From the NCBI GenBank assembly GCA_002438545.1, contig DJPK01000028.1, positions 27,702 through 49,392 of the forward strand: a stretch of 21,691 nt of DNA, given 5' to 3'. Origin of the DNA: Caryophanales bacterium UBA6414. GTDB lineage: Bacteria > Bacillota_I > Bacilli_A > RF39 > UBA660. The stretch's first letter is position 1, and each line of letters opens with the position of its first letter. The translations under genes were made by a program, and so were the position numbers. Shown piece by piece: positions 7,113-14,476 of the stretch. The notes below the pieces were generated by a model that saw only the letters and a program-made list of their open reading frames with translations, did no database searches and was not told the origin of the DNA.

Positions 7113-7382
7113 ATGGCAAGAAGTTTAAAAAAAGGGCCTTATGTATTTGATAGATTACTAAAGAAGGTACAGAAGCTTAATGAAACAGGTAAAAAAGAAG
7201 TTATTAAAACTTGGTCTCGTCGTTCAACAATTTATCCTGATTTTATTGGTCACACTTTTGCGGTACATAATGGTAAAGAATTTATTCCTGTTTATGTAAC
7301 TGAAGATATGGTAGGTCATAAATTAGGTGAATTTTCTCTAACTCGTAAATTTGGTGGACACGGCGCAGATAAGAAGAAATAA
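7113..7382 (+). CDS. rpsS: 30S ribosomal protein S19
   Basis: S19 is in the small-subunit head, next to S13, near the intersubunit bridge to 5S rRNA and L5. At 89 residues it is standard; the start M-A-R-S-L-K-K-G-P-Y-V and the block I-K-T-W-S-R-R-S-T-I-Y-P-D are typical. The C-terminal motif reads G-E-F-S-L-T-R-K-F-G-G-H-G, a mild variant of the common G-E-F-A-P-T-R-T-F. The ribosome binding site is weaker than those of its neighbours (AAAGGAT at 7098-7104). Confidence 0.99.
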   Translation: MARSLKKGPYVFDRLLKKVQKLNETGKKEVIKTWSRRSTIYPDFIGHTFAVHNGKEFIPVYVTEDMVGHKLGEFSLTRKFGGHGADKKK

Positions 7383-7403
7383 TTTTCTTAGAGGAGGACT
7401 ATA

Positions 7404-7754
7404 ATGGAAAATAAACAAGCTAAAGCAGTAGCAAAAACTATTAGAATAGCTCCTAGAAAAACTAGATTAGTAATTGATTTAATCAGAGGCAAAGATGTTG
7501 ATGAAGCAATGGCTATCCTTGCTAATCAACCTCAAAAGGCCGCTAGAGTTATTGAAAAGGTATTAAAGTCTGCTACTAGCAATGCAGTTAATAACTTAAA
7601 ATTAGATGAAAATAATTTATATGTATCTACATGTTATGTTGATGAAGGTATAGTTATGAAAAGAGCTAAGATGGATTCAAGAGGACATGTTGGTAGAAAA
7701 GATCATAAAACAAGTCATATTACAGTAATTGTAAGTGAAAGAAATAATAAGTAA
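7404..7754 (+). CDS. rplV: 50S ribosomal protein L22
   Basis: L22 binds 23S rRNA, and its beta-hairpin lines the exit tunnel opposite L4. At 116 residues it is of normal length. The R-I-A-P-R-K-T-R-L-V-I-D-L-I-R-G-K segment near residue 14 and the hairpin with V-M-K-R-A-K-M-D-S-R-G-H at about residues 85-96 are both present. A strong GGAGG ribosome binding site precedes the ATG, and rpsC follows 14 nt after the stop. Confidence 0.99.
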   Translation: MENKQAKAVAKTIRIAPRKTRLVIDLIRGKDVDEAMAILANQPQKAARVIEKVLKSATSNAVNNLKLDENNLYVSTCYVDEGIVMKRAKMDSRGHVGRKDHKTSHITVIVSERNNK

Positions 7755-7768
7755 AGGAGGAGTTGTTA

Positions 7769-8434
7769 ATGGGACAAAAAGTTAGTCCAGTGGGACTTAG
7801 AATAGGAATTAATAAGGACTGGACATCAAAATGGTATGCTGATAAAAAAGATTTCTCTAAGAATTTAAATAACGATGTTAAAATTCGTAAATATGTTTTT
7901 AAGAAATTTAAACCTGCTGGTATTTCTAGTGTTGTTATTGAAAGAAATGCTAAGAGAACAGAAGTATTTATTAATACATCTCGTCCAGGATTAATTATCG
8001 GTCAGAATGGTACAGAAATAGAAAAAGCAAAGAAAGAACTTTCTAAACTAGTTTCTGAAAATGTTCAAATTTCAGTTGTTGAAGTTAAGAACCCTGATAT
8101 GGTTGCTCAACTTGTTGCTGATAATATTGCCCATAACATTGAAAATCGTGTATCATTTAGAGTTGCTCAAAAGAAAGCAATTAGAAATACAATGAAAGCT
8201 GGCGCTAAGGGAATTAAAACTTTAGTATCTGGACGTTTAGGCGGTGCTGATATAGCTCGTGGTGAAGGATATTCTGAAGGAACTATTCCATTACATACTT
8301 TAAGAGCTGATATTGATTATGCTACTAGTGAAGCTGATACTACTTATGGTAAAATTGGTGTTAAAGTATGGATTTACAAAGGCGAAATTTTAGAAAAGGG
8401 AGGTAGTTCTCATGTTGATGCCAAAAAGAACTAA
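7769..8434 (+). CDS. rpsC: 30S ribosomal protein S3
   Basis: S3 lies at the mRNA entry site of the small subunit and helps unwind mRNA structure. From the ATG at 7769 it has 221 residues and the canonical start MGQKVSPVGLRIG. A TTG at 7763 also lies in frame, but it is too close to the AAGGAGGAG at 7754-7762. The KH domain has G-L-I-I-G-Q-N-G-T-E-I. The C-terminal part has S-G-R-L-G-G-A-D-I-A-R and I-P-L-H-T-L-R-A-D-I-D-Y. Its last 23 nt overlap rplP. Confidence 0.99.
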   Translation: MGQKVSPVGLRIGINKDWTSKWYADKKDFSKNLNNDVKIRKYVFKKFKPAGISSVVIERNAKRTEVFINTSRPGLIIGQNGTEIEKAKKELSKLVSENVQISVVEVKNPDMVAQLVADNIAHNIENRVSFRVAQKKAIRNTMKAGAKGIKTLVSGRLGGADIARGEGYSEGTIPLHTLRADIDYATSEADTTYGKIGVKVWIYKGEILEKGGSSHVDAKKN

Positions 8435-8840
8435 ACATAGAAAAACTTTCCGTATCAGATATGATGGAAAAGCAAAAGGTAATACTGAACTTCATTTTGG
8501 TGAGTATGGCTTAATGGCTAAAGAAGGCGCTTGGGTTACTGCTCAACAAATCGAAGCTGCTCGTATTGCAATGACAAGATATATGAAACGTGGTGGTAGA
8601 GTATGGATTAATATATTCCCTAATTTATCACTTACTAAAAAACCTTTAGAAACAAGACAAGGTAAAGGTAAAGGTAATCCAGAAGTTTGGGTTGCAGTTG
8701 TTAAAGAAGGAAAAATTATGTTTGAAATTGGTGATGTTGATGAAGCTACAGCTAGAGAAGCTTTAAGACTTGCATCTCATAAATTACCAATTAAAACAAA
8801 ATTTGTTATGAAAGAAAGTGGTGAAAATAATGAAAACTAA
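8412..8840 (+). CDS. rplP: 50S ribosomal protein L16
   Basis: L16 organises the A-site tRNA region of the large subunit and joins late in assembly. At 142 residues it is normal, with the start M-L-M-P-K-R-T-K-H-R-K, then F-G-E-Y-G-L-M-A and G-G-R-V-W-I-N-I-F-P. The start ATG 8412 lies inside rpsC and has AAGGGAGG at 8396-8403, 8 nt upstream. A second in-frame ATG at 8418 is too far from that site and would remove the usual first residues. The 23-nt overlap with rpsC suggests coupled translation. Confidence 0.99.
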   Translation: MLMPKRTKHRKTFRIRYDGKAKGNTELHFGEYGLMAKEGAWVTAQQIEAARIAMTRYMKRGGRVWINIFPNLSLTKKPLETRQGKGKGNPEVWVAVVKEGKIMFEIGDVDEATAREALRLASHKLPIKTKFVMKESGENNEN

Positions 8841-9024
8841 TGAAATTAGAAAGTTATCCACTGATGAAATTAATAAAAAAATAGCTGAAAGTAAGGAAGA
8901 ACTATTTAATTTAAGAATGAAACAAGCAACTGGTACATTAGAAAATCCATTAAGAATTAGAGAGTTAAGAAAAACTGTAGCTAGATTTAAAACTATTCTT
9001 AAAGAAAGAGAAATGGAAGATTAA
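8830..9024 (+). CDS. rpmC: 50S ribosomal protein L29
   Basis: L29 is a small helical-hairpin protein at the tunnel exit, next to L23. The ATG at 8830 gives 64 residues and the typical start M-K-T-N-E-I-R-K-L; the family motif E-L-F-N-L-R-M-K-Q-A-T-G-T-L-E-N-P is present. In-frame GTG codons at 8818 and 8821 would add a few residues not seen in the family. There is no strong ribosome binding site, and the gene overlaps the end of rplP by 11 nt, so it is probably translated by coupling. Confidence 0.97.
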   Translation: MKTNEIRKLSTDEINKKIAESKEELFNLRMKQATGTLENPLRIRELRKTVARFKTILKEREMED

Positions 9025-9034
9025 GAGGAGGAGA

Positions 9035-9304
9035 ATGGCTCTTATGAAAGAAAATAAGAAACGTGAGTTAGTGGGTATTGTTGTAAGTGATAAGGCTGAC
9101 AAAACAATAATTGTTAAAGTTGAAACACAAAAGAAAGACCCATTATATGGTAAGAGAGTAAAATACTCTAAGAAATATGCTGCTCATGACGAAGAAAATA
9201 TTGCCAAGGTTGGCGATAAAGTTCGTCTAGTTGCAACTAGACCATTATCTAAAACTAAAAGATATGCACTAGCCGAAGTTATTGAAAAGGCTATAATCCT
9301 TTAG
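9035..9304 (+). CDS. rpsQ: 30S ribosomal protein S17
   Basis: S17 is a primary 16S rRNA-binding protein of OB fold in the small-subunit body. Its hallmark V-S-D-K-A-D-K-T-I-I-V-K-V and the block D-P-L-Y-G-K-R-V-K-Y-S-K-K are clear, as is R-P-L-S-K-T-K-R. From ATG 9035 it has 89 residues. GAGGAGGAG at 9025-9033 leaves a short 3-4 nt spacer to that ATG and about 12 nt to the alternative ATG at 9044 (86 residues), so the exact start is uncertain. Confidence 0.98.
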   Translation: MALMKENKKRELVGIVVSDKADKTIIVKVETQKKDPLYGKRVKYSKKYAAHDEENIAKVGDKVRLVATRPLSKTKRYALAEVIEKAIIL

Positions 9305-9323
9305 TTGGAAGGAGGAAAAATAA

Positions 9324-9692
9324 ATGATACAACAAGAAACTCGCTTAAAAGTAGCGGATAATTGTGGAGCTCGTGAATTATTAGTAATTAGAGTTCTTGG
9401 TGGAAGCAAAGTTAAAACTGGCAACATCGGGGATATCGTTGTTGGTACAGTTAAAAAAGCTACTCCTAATGGTAATATTAAAAAAGGGAAGGTTGTTAAA
9501 GCCGTAATTGTTAGGAGTAAGTTTGGAGTAAGAAGAGAAGACGGAAGCTATATTAAATTTGATGATAACGCATGTGTTATTATTAAAGATGATAAGAGTC
9601 CTGTCGGTACTCGTGTTTTGGGTCCGGTAGCACGTGAACTTAGAGATAAAGACTTTACAAAGATTGTAAGTTTGGCTAAAGAAGTGCTATAA
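9324..9692 (+). CDS. rplN: 50S ribosomal protein L14
   Basis: L14 lies on the intersubunit face of the large subunit, forms a bridge to 16S rRNA, and is the site bound by the silencing factor RsfS. It has the invariant 122 residues of the family, starting M-I-Q-Q-E-T-R-L-K-V-A-D-N-C-G-A-R-E, with R-R-E-D-G-S-Y-I-K-F-D-D-N-A in the middle and G-P-V-A-R-E-L-R near the end. The ribosome binding site is GGAGG just upstream. Confidence 0.99.
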   Translation: MIQQETRLKVADNCGARELLVIRVLGGSKVKTGNIGDIVVGTVKKATPNGNIKKGKVVKAVIVRSKFGVRREDGSYIKFDDNACVIIKDDKSPVGTRVLGPVARELRDKDFTKIVSLAKEVL

Positions 9693-9713
9693 CCCTGTAA
9701 GGAGGATATACGT

Positions 9714-10019
9714 ATGAAACTAAAAACTGGTGATAAAGTAATGGTAATTGCCGGTGCTAATAAAGGCAAAGAAGGAAAAATTATCTCAGTATTAGGTGAT
9801 AAAGTTGTTGTTGAAGGCGTTAATGTTAGAAAGAAACATTTAAAACCTAAATATAATGGCGGAAATGGTGAAATTAGAGAAGTTGAAGCACCAATTCATA
9901 TATCTAATGTTATGTTAATTGATCCTAAAACAAAGAAACCATCTAGAATAAAATTTGAGTTCGATAAAGATGGTAAAAAAATTAGAATATCAAAAAAATC
10001 AAATGAAAAGATTGACTAA
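9714..10019 (+). CDS. rplX: 50S ribosomal protein L24
   Basis: L24 is a KOW-domain protein that starts large-subunit assembly by binding the 5' end of 23S rRNA. At 101 residues it is normal. The KOW motif G-D-K-V-M-V-I-A-G-A-N-K-G-K-E-G lies at about residues 6-21, followed by V-E-G-V-N-V-R-K-K-H-L-K-P. The ribosome binding site AAGGAGGA precedes it, and rplE follows after 23 nt. Confidence 0.99.
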   Translation: MKLKTGDKVMVIAGANKGKEGKIISVLGDKVVVEGVNVRKKHLKPKYNGGNGEIREVEAPIHISNVMLIDPKTKKPSRIKFEFDKDGKKIRISKKSNEKID

Positions 10020-10042
10020 TTCGGAAGGAGGGTGGATTATTA

Positions 10043-10582
10043 ATGAACCGCCTAGAAGAAAAATATAGAAATGAAGTCGTTCCAAGTTTAATTGAAAAAC
10101 ATAATTATAAAACAATTATGTTAGTTCCAAAAATTGATAAAATTGTAGTAAATATGGGTGTAGGAGATGCTGTTAGTAATTCTAAAATGTTAGAGTATGC
10201 AGTAAGCGATCTTGAAAAAATTACAGGTCTTAAACCTGAAGTAACTAAAGCTAAAAAGTCTATTGCTTCATTTAAAGTAAGAGAAGGACATAAGATTGGT
10301 TGTAAAGTTACTTTAAGAGGAGAAAGAATGTATGAATTCTTAGATAAATTAATCTCTATTAGTTTACCTCGTGTAAGAGATTTTAGAGGTTTATCTCCTA
10401 AGAGTTTTGATGGTAGAGGAAATTATACTATCGGTATTAAAGAACAAATTATCTTCCCAGAAATTAATTTTGATGAAGTTGAAAAAGTTCGCGGTATGGA
10501 TATCGTAATTGTTACTACTGCTAAGACTAACGAAGAAGCTTATGATTTATTAAAAGAACTTGGAGTTCCTTTTAGGAAATAA
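10043..10582 (+). CDS. rplE: 50S ribosomal protein L5
   Basis: L5 binds 5S rRNA in the central protuberance and contacts P-site tRNA. Its 179 residues are exactly the family length. It shows I-V-V-N-M-G-V-G-D-A, then K-A-K-K-S-I-A-S-F-K-V-R-E-G, then F-R-G-L-S-P-K-S-F-D-G-R-G-N-Y. A strong AAGGAGGGTGG site lies upstream, and rpsN starts 11 nt after the stop. Confidence 0.99.
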   Translation: MNRLEEKYRNEVVPSLIEKHNYKTIMLVPKIDKIVVNMGVGDAVSNSKMLEYAVSDLEKITGLKPEVTKAKKSIASFKVREGHKIGCKVTLRGERMYEFLDKLISISLPRVRDFRGLSPKSFDGRGNYTIGIKEQIIFPEINFDEVEKVRGMDIVIVTTAKTNEEAYDLLKELGVPFRK

Positions 10583-10593
10583 GGAGGGAAACT

Positions 10594-10779
10594 ATGGCAA
10601 AGAAATCAATGATTGTAAAATCACAAAGAAAACCTAAATATAAGGTTAGAGAATATACAAGATGTCAAATATGTGGTAGACCTCATGGTGTACTTAGAAA
10701 ATTTGGTATTTGTCGTATTTGCTTTAGAGAATTAGCTTATAAGGGACAAATACCTGGCGTTAAAAAATCAAGTTGGTAG
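10594..10779 (+). CDS. rpsN: 30S ribosomal protein S14, zinc-binding type
   Basis: S14 is a small-subunit head protein. At 61 residues this is the short, zinc-binding form (type Z) with four cysteines, C24-x2-C27 and C40-x2-C43, rather than the longer cysteine-free form. The C-terminus K-S-S-W is typical. Bacteria with both forms swap them under zinc starvation; only this copy is in the window. It is followed by one of the largest gaps within the operon (64 bp). Confidence 0.99.
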   Translation: MAKKSMIVKSQRKPKYKVREYTRCQICGRPHGVLRKFGICRICFRELAYKGQIPGVKKSSW

Positions 10780-10843
10780 AATTTATTAATTTGATAAATT
10801 AGATAGTATTTTATACTTAGTAAATAAAGAAGGAGGGATTTAT
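10780..10843. other. 64-bp AT-rich gap between rpsN and rpsH
   Basis: One of the two largest spacers within the ribosomal operon. It contains AATTTAT 10780-10786 able to pair with ATAAATT 10794-10800, without a T tail, and a short AGTAT/ATACT palindrome. TTGATA (10791-10796) and TATACT (10812-10817) look like promoter hexamers, but their spacing is only 15 bp. It may hold an RNA processing site or a weak internal promoter. Only the ribosome binding site AAGGAGGG of rpsH is certain. Confidence 0.35.
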
Positions 10844-11224
10844 ATGACAGATCCAATCGCAGATATGCTTACAAGAATTCGTAATAAGAATCAAAATCGT
10901 GATAAAATTGTTGAAATGCCTGTTTCTAAAATGAAAGTTGAAATTGCAACTATTTTAAAAGATGAAGGTTTTATTGAAGAATTTAGTGTAAAAGATAATA
11001 TATTAACATTAACATTAAAATATGGTCAAAATAAAGAAAGAGTAATAACTGGTCTTAAGAGAATTTCTAAACCAGGACTTAGAGTATATGCAAGTGCTGA
11101 AAAATTACCAAGAGTTCTTAATGGTTTAGGTATTGCTATTATTTCTACTCCAAAAGGCGTTATGACTGATAAAGAAGCTCGTAAAAATAACGTTGGTGGA
11201 GAAGTTATTGCTTATGTTTGGTAA
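10844..11224 (+). CDS. rpsH: 30S ribosomal protein S8
   Basis: S8 binds the central domain of 16S rRNA and is the autogenous repressor of the spc operon in enterobacteria. At 126 residues it is slightly shorter than the usual 130-132, mainly in the central region. The start M-T-D-P-I-A-D-M-L-T-R-I-R-N and the end I-S-T-P-K-G-V-M-T-D-K-E-A-R with G-G-E-V-I-A-Y-V-W are diagnostic. The gene has a strong AAGGAGGG site, and rplF starts 11 nt after its stop. Confidence 0.99.
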   Translation: MTDPIADMLTRIRNKNQNRDKIVEMPVSKMKVEIATILKDEGFIEEFSVKDNILTLTLKYGQNKERVITGLKRISKPGLRVYASAEKLPRVLNGLGIAIISTPKGVMTDKEARKNNVGGEVIAYVW

Positions 11225-11235
11225 TAGGTGAGATA

Positions 11236-11775
11236 ATGAGTCGTATTGGTAACAGAGTTTTAACTATTCCAGAAAATGTTAATGTTGATGTTAATAGTAA
11301 AAATGTAACTGTAAAAGGACCTAAGGGTGAACTTAGTTTAACACTTAGTAATGATGTTGATGTTAAAGTTGAGGGAAATACTCTTACAGTATTAAAATTA
11401 AAAAATAATAAAATAGCAAACCAAATGCATGGTACTACTAATGCTAATTTAAATAATATGATTAAAGGTGTTAGTGAAGGTTATACAAAGGGATTAGAGA
11501 TTATTGGTGTTGGTTATAAATTTGCTGTTAGTGGTAATATTTTAACTACTAATGCTGGTTATTCTCATCCTGTAAAAACAGAAATTCCTGAAGGATTAAC
11601 TGTTAAAGCTGTTTCTAATACTGAGATAGAAGTATCTGGTGTTGATAAATGTGCAGTTGGTCAATTTGCTGCTGAAATTCGTAGTATTAGACAACCTGAA
11701 CCTTATAAAGGAAAAGGTATTCGTTATAAAGGTGAAGTTGTTAGACGTAAAGAAGGAAAGAAAGCATCTAAATAA
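11236..11775 (+). CDS. rplF: 50S ribosomal protein L6
   Basis: L6 lies near the sarcin-ricin loop and the factor-binding site of the large subunit. From the ATG at 11236 it has 179 residues and the typical start M-S-R-I-G-N-R-V-L-T-I-P. An in-frame TTG at 11218 inside rpsH would add six residues not found in the family. The C-terminal signature R-Q-P-E-P-Y-K-G-K-G-I-R-Y is intact. The ribosome binding site AGGTGAG (11226-11232) is modest, so coupling to rpsH is likely. Confidence 0.99.
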   Translation: MSRIGNRVLTIPENVNVDVNSKNVTVKGPKGELSLTLSNDVDVKVEGNTLTVLKLKNNKIANQMHGTTNANLNNMIKGVSEGYTKGLEIIGVGYKFAVSGNILTTNAGYSHPVKTEIPEGLTVKAVSNTEIEVSGVDKCAVGQFAAEIRSIRQPEPYKGKGIRYKGEVVRRKEGKKASK

Positions 11776-11795
11776 TAAGTAAAGGAGAAGGGCTT

Positions 11796-12158
11796 ATGAT
11801 TAAGAAAGTTTCAAGAAATGAAATGCGTGTTCAAAGACATGAAAGAATTAGAGAAAAATTATCAGGTACTCCTGAAAAACCTAGACTTTGTGTTTTTAGA
11901 TCAAACGCTAATATTACAGCACAAATTATCGATGATGTTAATGGTGTCACTTTAGTAAGTGCATCTACTTTAGAAAAAGATTTAAAGATTTCTAATGGTG
12001 GAAATAAAGAGGCCGCTGCAAAAATCGGTGAAGTAATCGCTAAAAGAGCTAAAGATGCTAAGATTACTAGTGTTGTATTTGATAGAGGTGGATACCTATA
12101 TCATGGACGTGTTCAAGCTTTAGCTGATGCTGCACGTCAAAATGGATTAGAATTCTAA
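11796..12158 (+). CDS. rplR: 50S ribosomal protein L18
   Basis: L18 binds 5S rRNA together with L5 and carries it into the large subunit. At 120 residues it is standard: a basic N-terminal arm with R-H-E-R-I-R-E-K-L-S-G-T, then P-R-L-C-V-F-R-S-N-A-N-I, and at the end F-D-R-G-G-Y-L-Y-H-G-R-V. The ribosome binding site AAAGGAGAAGG lies upstream. Confidence 0.99.
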   Translation: MIKKVSRNEMRVQRHERIREKLSGTPEKPRLCVFRSNANITAQIIDDVNGVTLVSASTLEKDLKISNGGNKEAAAKIGEVIAKRAKDAKITSVVFDRGGYLYHGRVQALADAARQNGLEF

Positions 12159-12173
12159 TAAGGAGGATAACTA

Positions 12174-12758
12174 ATGGACGAAAAGACTAAAGAAGTTAAT
12201 AAACAACCTGAAGGAAAAAAGTTTGATAGACATAACAAAGATAACAAGAAAAGACCTAGAAGAGTTGAAAAACCAAAAAGTGATCTTGAGGATAAAGTTA
12301 TAGCTATTAATCGTGTAACTAAAGTTGTTTCAGGTGGACGTCAATTTCGTTTCTCAGCTACAGTAGTAGTAGGAAATAGAAAAGGAAAAGTTGGCATTGG
12401 TATTGGTAAAGCAAAAGAAATGCCAGATGCTGTTAAGAAAGCTACACAAGCAGCTTCTAAAAATTTAATAAATGTTGAATTAATTGATAATCGTACTATA
12501 TCTCATGAAATAATTGAGAAAGAGGGAGCAGTAAGAGTTATGTTAAAACCTGCTAAAGAAGGTACTGGAGTTAAGGCTGGTGGACCAGTTAGAGATGTAC
12601 TTGAACTTGCAGGTGTTAAAGATGTTTTATCTAAGAGTCTTGGTTCTAGTACTAAGATTAATATGGCTAGAGCAACTTTAAATGCATTAAAAAATCAAAA
12701 ATCACCAGAACATATTGCTACTCTTAGAGGTAAAACAGTAGAGGAGATTAGAGGATAA
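12174..12758 (+). CDS. rpsE: 30S ribosomal protein S5 with charged N-terminal extension
   Basis: S5 lies at the mRNA entry site and affects decoding accuracy. The double-stranded RNA-binding region and the S5 fold are complete: N-R-V-T-K-V-V-S-G-G-R-Q-F-R-F-S-A, G-N-R-K-G-K-V-G-I-G and G-V-K-A-G-G-P-V-R. At 194 residues it is about 28 longer than usual; the extra part is a highly charged Lys/Glu/Asp/Arg segment at residues 1-37. The next gene is rplO, overlapping by one base (TAATG). rpmD (L30), which usually sits here, is absent. Confidence 0.98.
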   Translation: MDEKTKEVNKQPEGKKFDRHNKDNKKRPRRVEKPKSDLEDKVIAINRVTKVVSGGRQFRFSATVVVGNRKGKVGIGIGKAKEMPDAVKKATQAASKNLINVELIDNRTISHEIIEKEGAVRVMLKPAKEGTGVKAGGPVRDVLELAGVKDVLSKSLGSSTKINMARATLNALKNQKSPEHIATLRGKTVEEIRG

Positions 12759-13201
12759 TGAAATTACATGAATTACAACCTAATGAAGGTTCTGTTCAAA
12801 CTAGAAAAAGAGTAGGACGTGGTGCTGGTAGTGGTCTTGGTAAGACTAGTGGTAAAGGTCATAAAGGTCAAAATGCTAGAACTGGTGGTGGAGTAAGACT
12901 AGGTTTTGAAGGTGGTCAACTTCCATTATTCAGAAGATTATCAAAAAGAGGATTCAACAATTATAACTTCAGAACTAACTATGCTACAATTAATGTTAGT
13001 GATTTAGAAGGTTTTGAAGATGGTACAGAAGTTACAGTAGAATTATTATTAGATACTGGACTTGTTAAAAAAGAATTAGATGGTGTTAAAGTTTTAGGTA
13101 GTGGAGAATTAACTAAGAAATTAGTTGTTAAAGCAAATGCTTTTTCTGAAACTGCTAAAGCTAAGATAGAAAAAAATGGTGGAAAAGCTGAGGTGATCTA
13201 G
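12758..13201 (+). CDS. rplO: 50S ribosomal protein L15
   Basis: L15 joins late in large-subunit assembly and touches several rRNA domains. The 147-residue protein shows the typical glycine-rich basic N-terminus: R-V-G-R-G-A-G-S-G-L-G-K-T-S-G-K-G-H-K-G at about residues 18-37, then G-F-E-G-G-Q-L-P-L-F-R-R. Its start codon shares one base with the rpsE stop, and its TAG stop is directly followed by the ATG of secY, so rpsE, rplO and secY are probably translationally coupled. Confidence 0.98.
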   Translation: MKLHELQPNEGSVQTRKRVGRGAGSGLGKTSGKGHKGQNARTGGGVRLGFEGGQLPLFRRLSKRGFNNYNFRTNYATINVSDLEGFEDGTEVTVELLLDTGLVKKELDGVKVLGSGELTKKLVVKANAFSETAKAKIEKNGGKAEVI

Positions 13202-14476
13202 ATGTTTAAGACACTAAAGCTGTTATTTAGTCCTAAGAACAAGGATATAAGAAAAAGAGTTGGTTTTACTCTTATGGCTTTATTTGTATTTGTTGTTGGG
13301 ACAACAATACCAGTTCCTGGTACAGAAGGTGCTATATCTGATTTAGGAATATGGGATTTTTATGATGCTATTGCAGGTGGTGCTTTAAAACAATTCTCTA
13401 TATTTGCTTTAGGTGTTATGCCTTATATTTCAGCATCTATTATAACTAGTATTTTACAAATGGATATAGTTCCATACTTTACTGAATTAAAGGAATCTGG
13501 TGCAGCTGGAAGGCAAAAGATTAATCAAATTAATAGATATTTAGGTTTGGTTATTGCTTTTTTGCAAGGATTTGCAATGGCATTTGCTTTTGTTAAAGGA
13601 AGTAATGTTACGGCATTTACATATATTAAAATTGCAACTATATTAACTGGTGGTACAGCATTCTTATTATGGCTTGGTGATCAAATTACTCAGAAAGGTA
13701 TTGGTAATGGAGTATCATTATTAATAATGGCAGGTATTATATCTACAATACCAAATATGTTTAGTAGTACTTTCAAGGCACTTGTTCTTGATAATGCTTC
13801 TTCTATGGCTATTGGTATTGCGTCATTTGCATTATTTATAATTGCTTATATATTGATTATTGTTGGTATTGTATTTATTGAGTGTTCAGAAAGAAGAATA
13901 CCTATTCAATATGCTAATCAATCAAGTAGTGCTTATGGTGCTAAACAGAATTATATTCCGTTTAAGTTAAATTCTGCTAGTGTTATGCCAGTTATCTTTG
14001 CTTCGGTTATATTTACTATTCCAACGTTTATAGCTGGGCTTATGGATAAAAATAGTGCTTTTGTAGAATTTGTTACTAAGTATGTAAACTATACTACACC
14101 AGTTGGATTTTGTGTATATGTAATTATTATAATGTTGTTTAGTTTCTTCTATACATTCTTAACAGTTAACCCTGAGGAATTATCTAAAAACTTGAATAGA
14201 CAAGGTGGATATATTCCAGGAGTTAGACCTGGTAAGGAAACAAAAGATTATATTAGTACAGTATTAAGTAGAATTACTTTAGTTGGAGCTTTATTTATTG
14301 TTTTAATAGCTGGGCTTCCAATAGTATTTGGTAGTTTTATTTCAACATCATTACCAAGTAATGTTAGTATTGGTGGTACTAGTATTCTAATTGTTGTTGG
14401 TGTAGCATTAGAAACTTGGAAACAACTTGAAAGTAGTTTAGTAAATAGAAGCTACAGTAAAGGTGGTAGATATTAA
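13202..14476 (+). CDS. secY: Protein translocase channel subunit SecY
   Basis: SecY is the pore of the SecYEG translocon in the cytoplasmic membrane. The 424-residue protein shows the expected ten hydrophobic segments, near residues 18-36, 65-87, 113-131, 142-160, 170-190, 202-225, 262-282, 297-317, 357-377 and 385-403. Conserved signs include T-I-P-V-P-G after TM1, F-A-L-G-V-M-P-Y-I-S-A-S-I-I in TM2, and Y-I-P-G-V-R-P-G-K-E-T in the cytoplasmic loop before TM9. Its start abuts the rplO stop and its stop overlaps adk (TAATG). FtsY at 286-1251 delivers substrates to it. Confidence 0.98.
   Translation: MFKTLKLLFSPKNKDIRKRVGFTLMALFVFVVGTTIPVPGTEGAISDLGIWDFYDAIAGGALKQFSIFALGVMPYISASIITSILQMDIVPYFTELKESGAAGRQKINQINRYLGLVIAFLQGFAMAFAFVKGSNVTAFTYIKIATILTGGTAFLLWLGDQITQKGIGNGVSLLIMAGIISTIPNMFSSTFKALVLDNASSMAIGIASFALFIIAYILIIVGIVFIECSERRIPIQYANQSSSAYGAKQNYIPFKLNSASVMPVIFASVIFTIPTFIAGLMDKNSAFVEFVTKYVNYTTPVGFCVYVIIIMLFSFFYTFLTVNPEELSKNLNRQGGYIPGVRPGKETKDYISTVLSRITLVGALFIVLIAGLPIVFGSFISTSLPSNVSIGGTSILIVVGVALETWKQLESSLVNRSYSKGGRY

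Noticed and set aside
9548..9769. Minus-strand open frame across rplN and rplX
   Set aside because: Antisense to two ribosomal protein genes, with no ribosome binding site or promoter; it is a shadow frame.
10780..10800. AT-rich hairpin after rpsN as a terminator
   Set aside because: The stem is pure A/T and no T run follows, so it should not stop transcription inside the operon.
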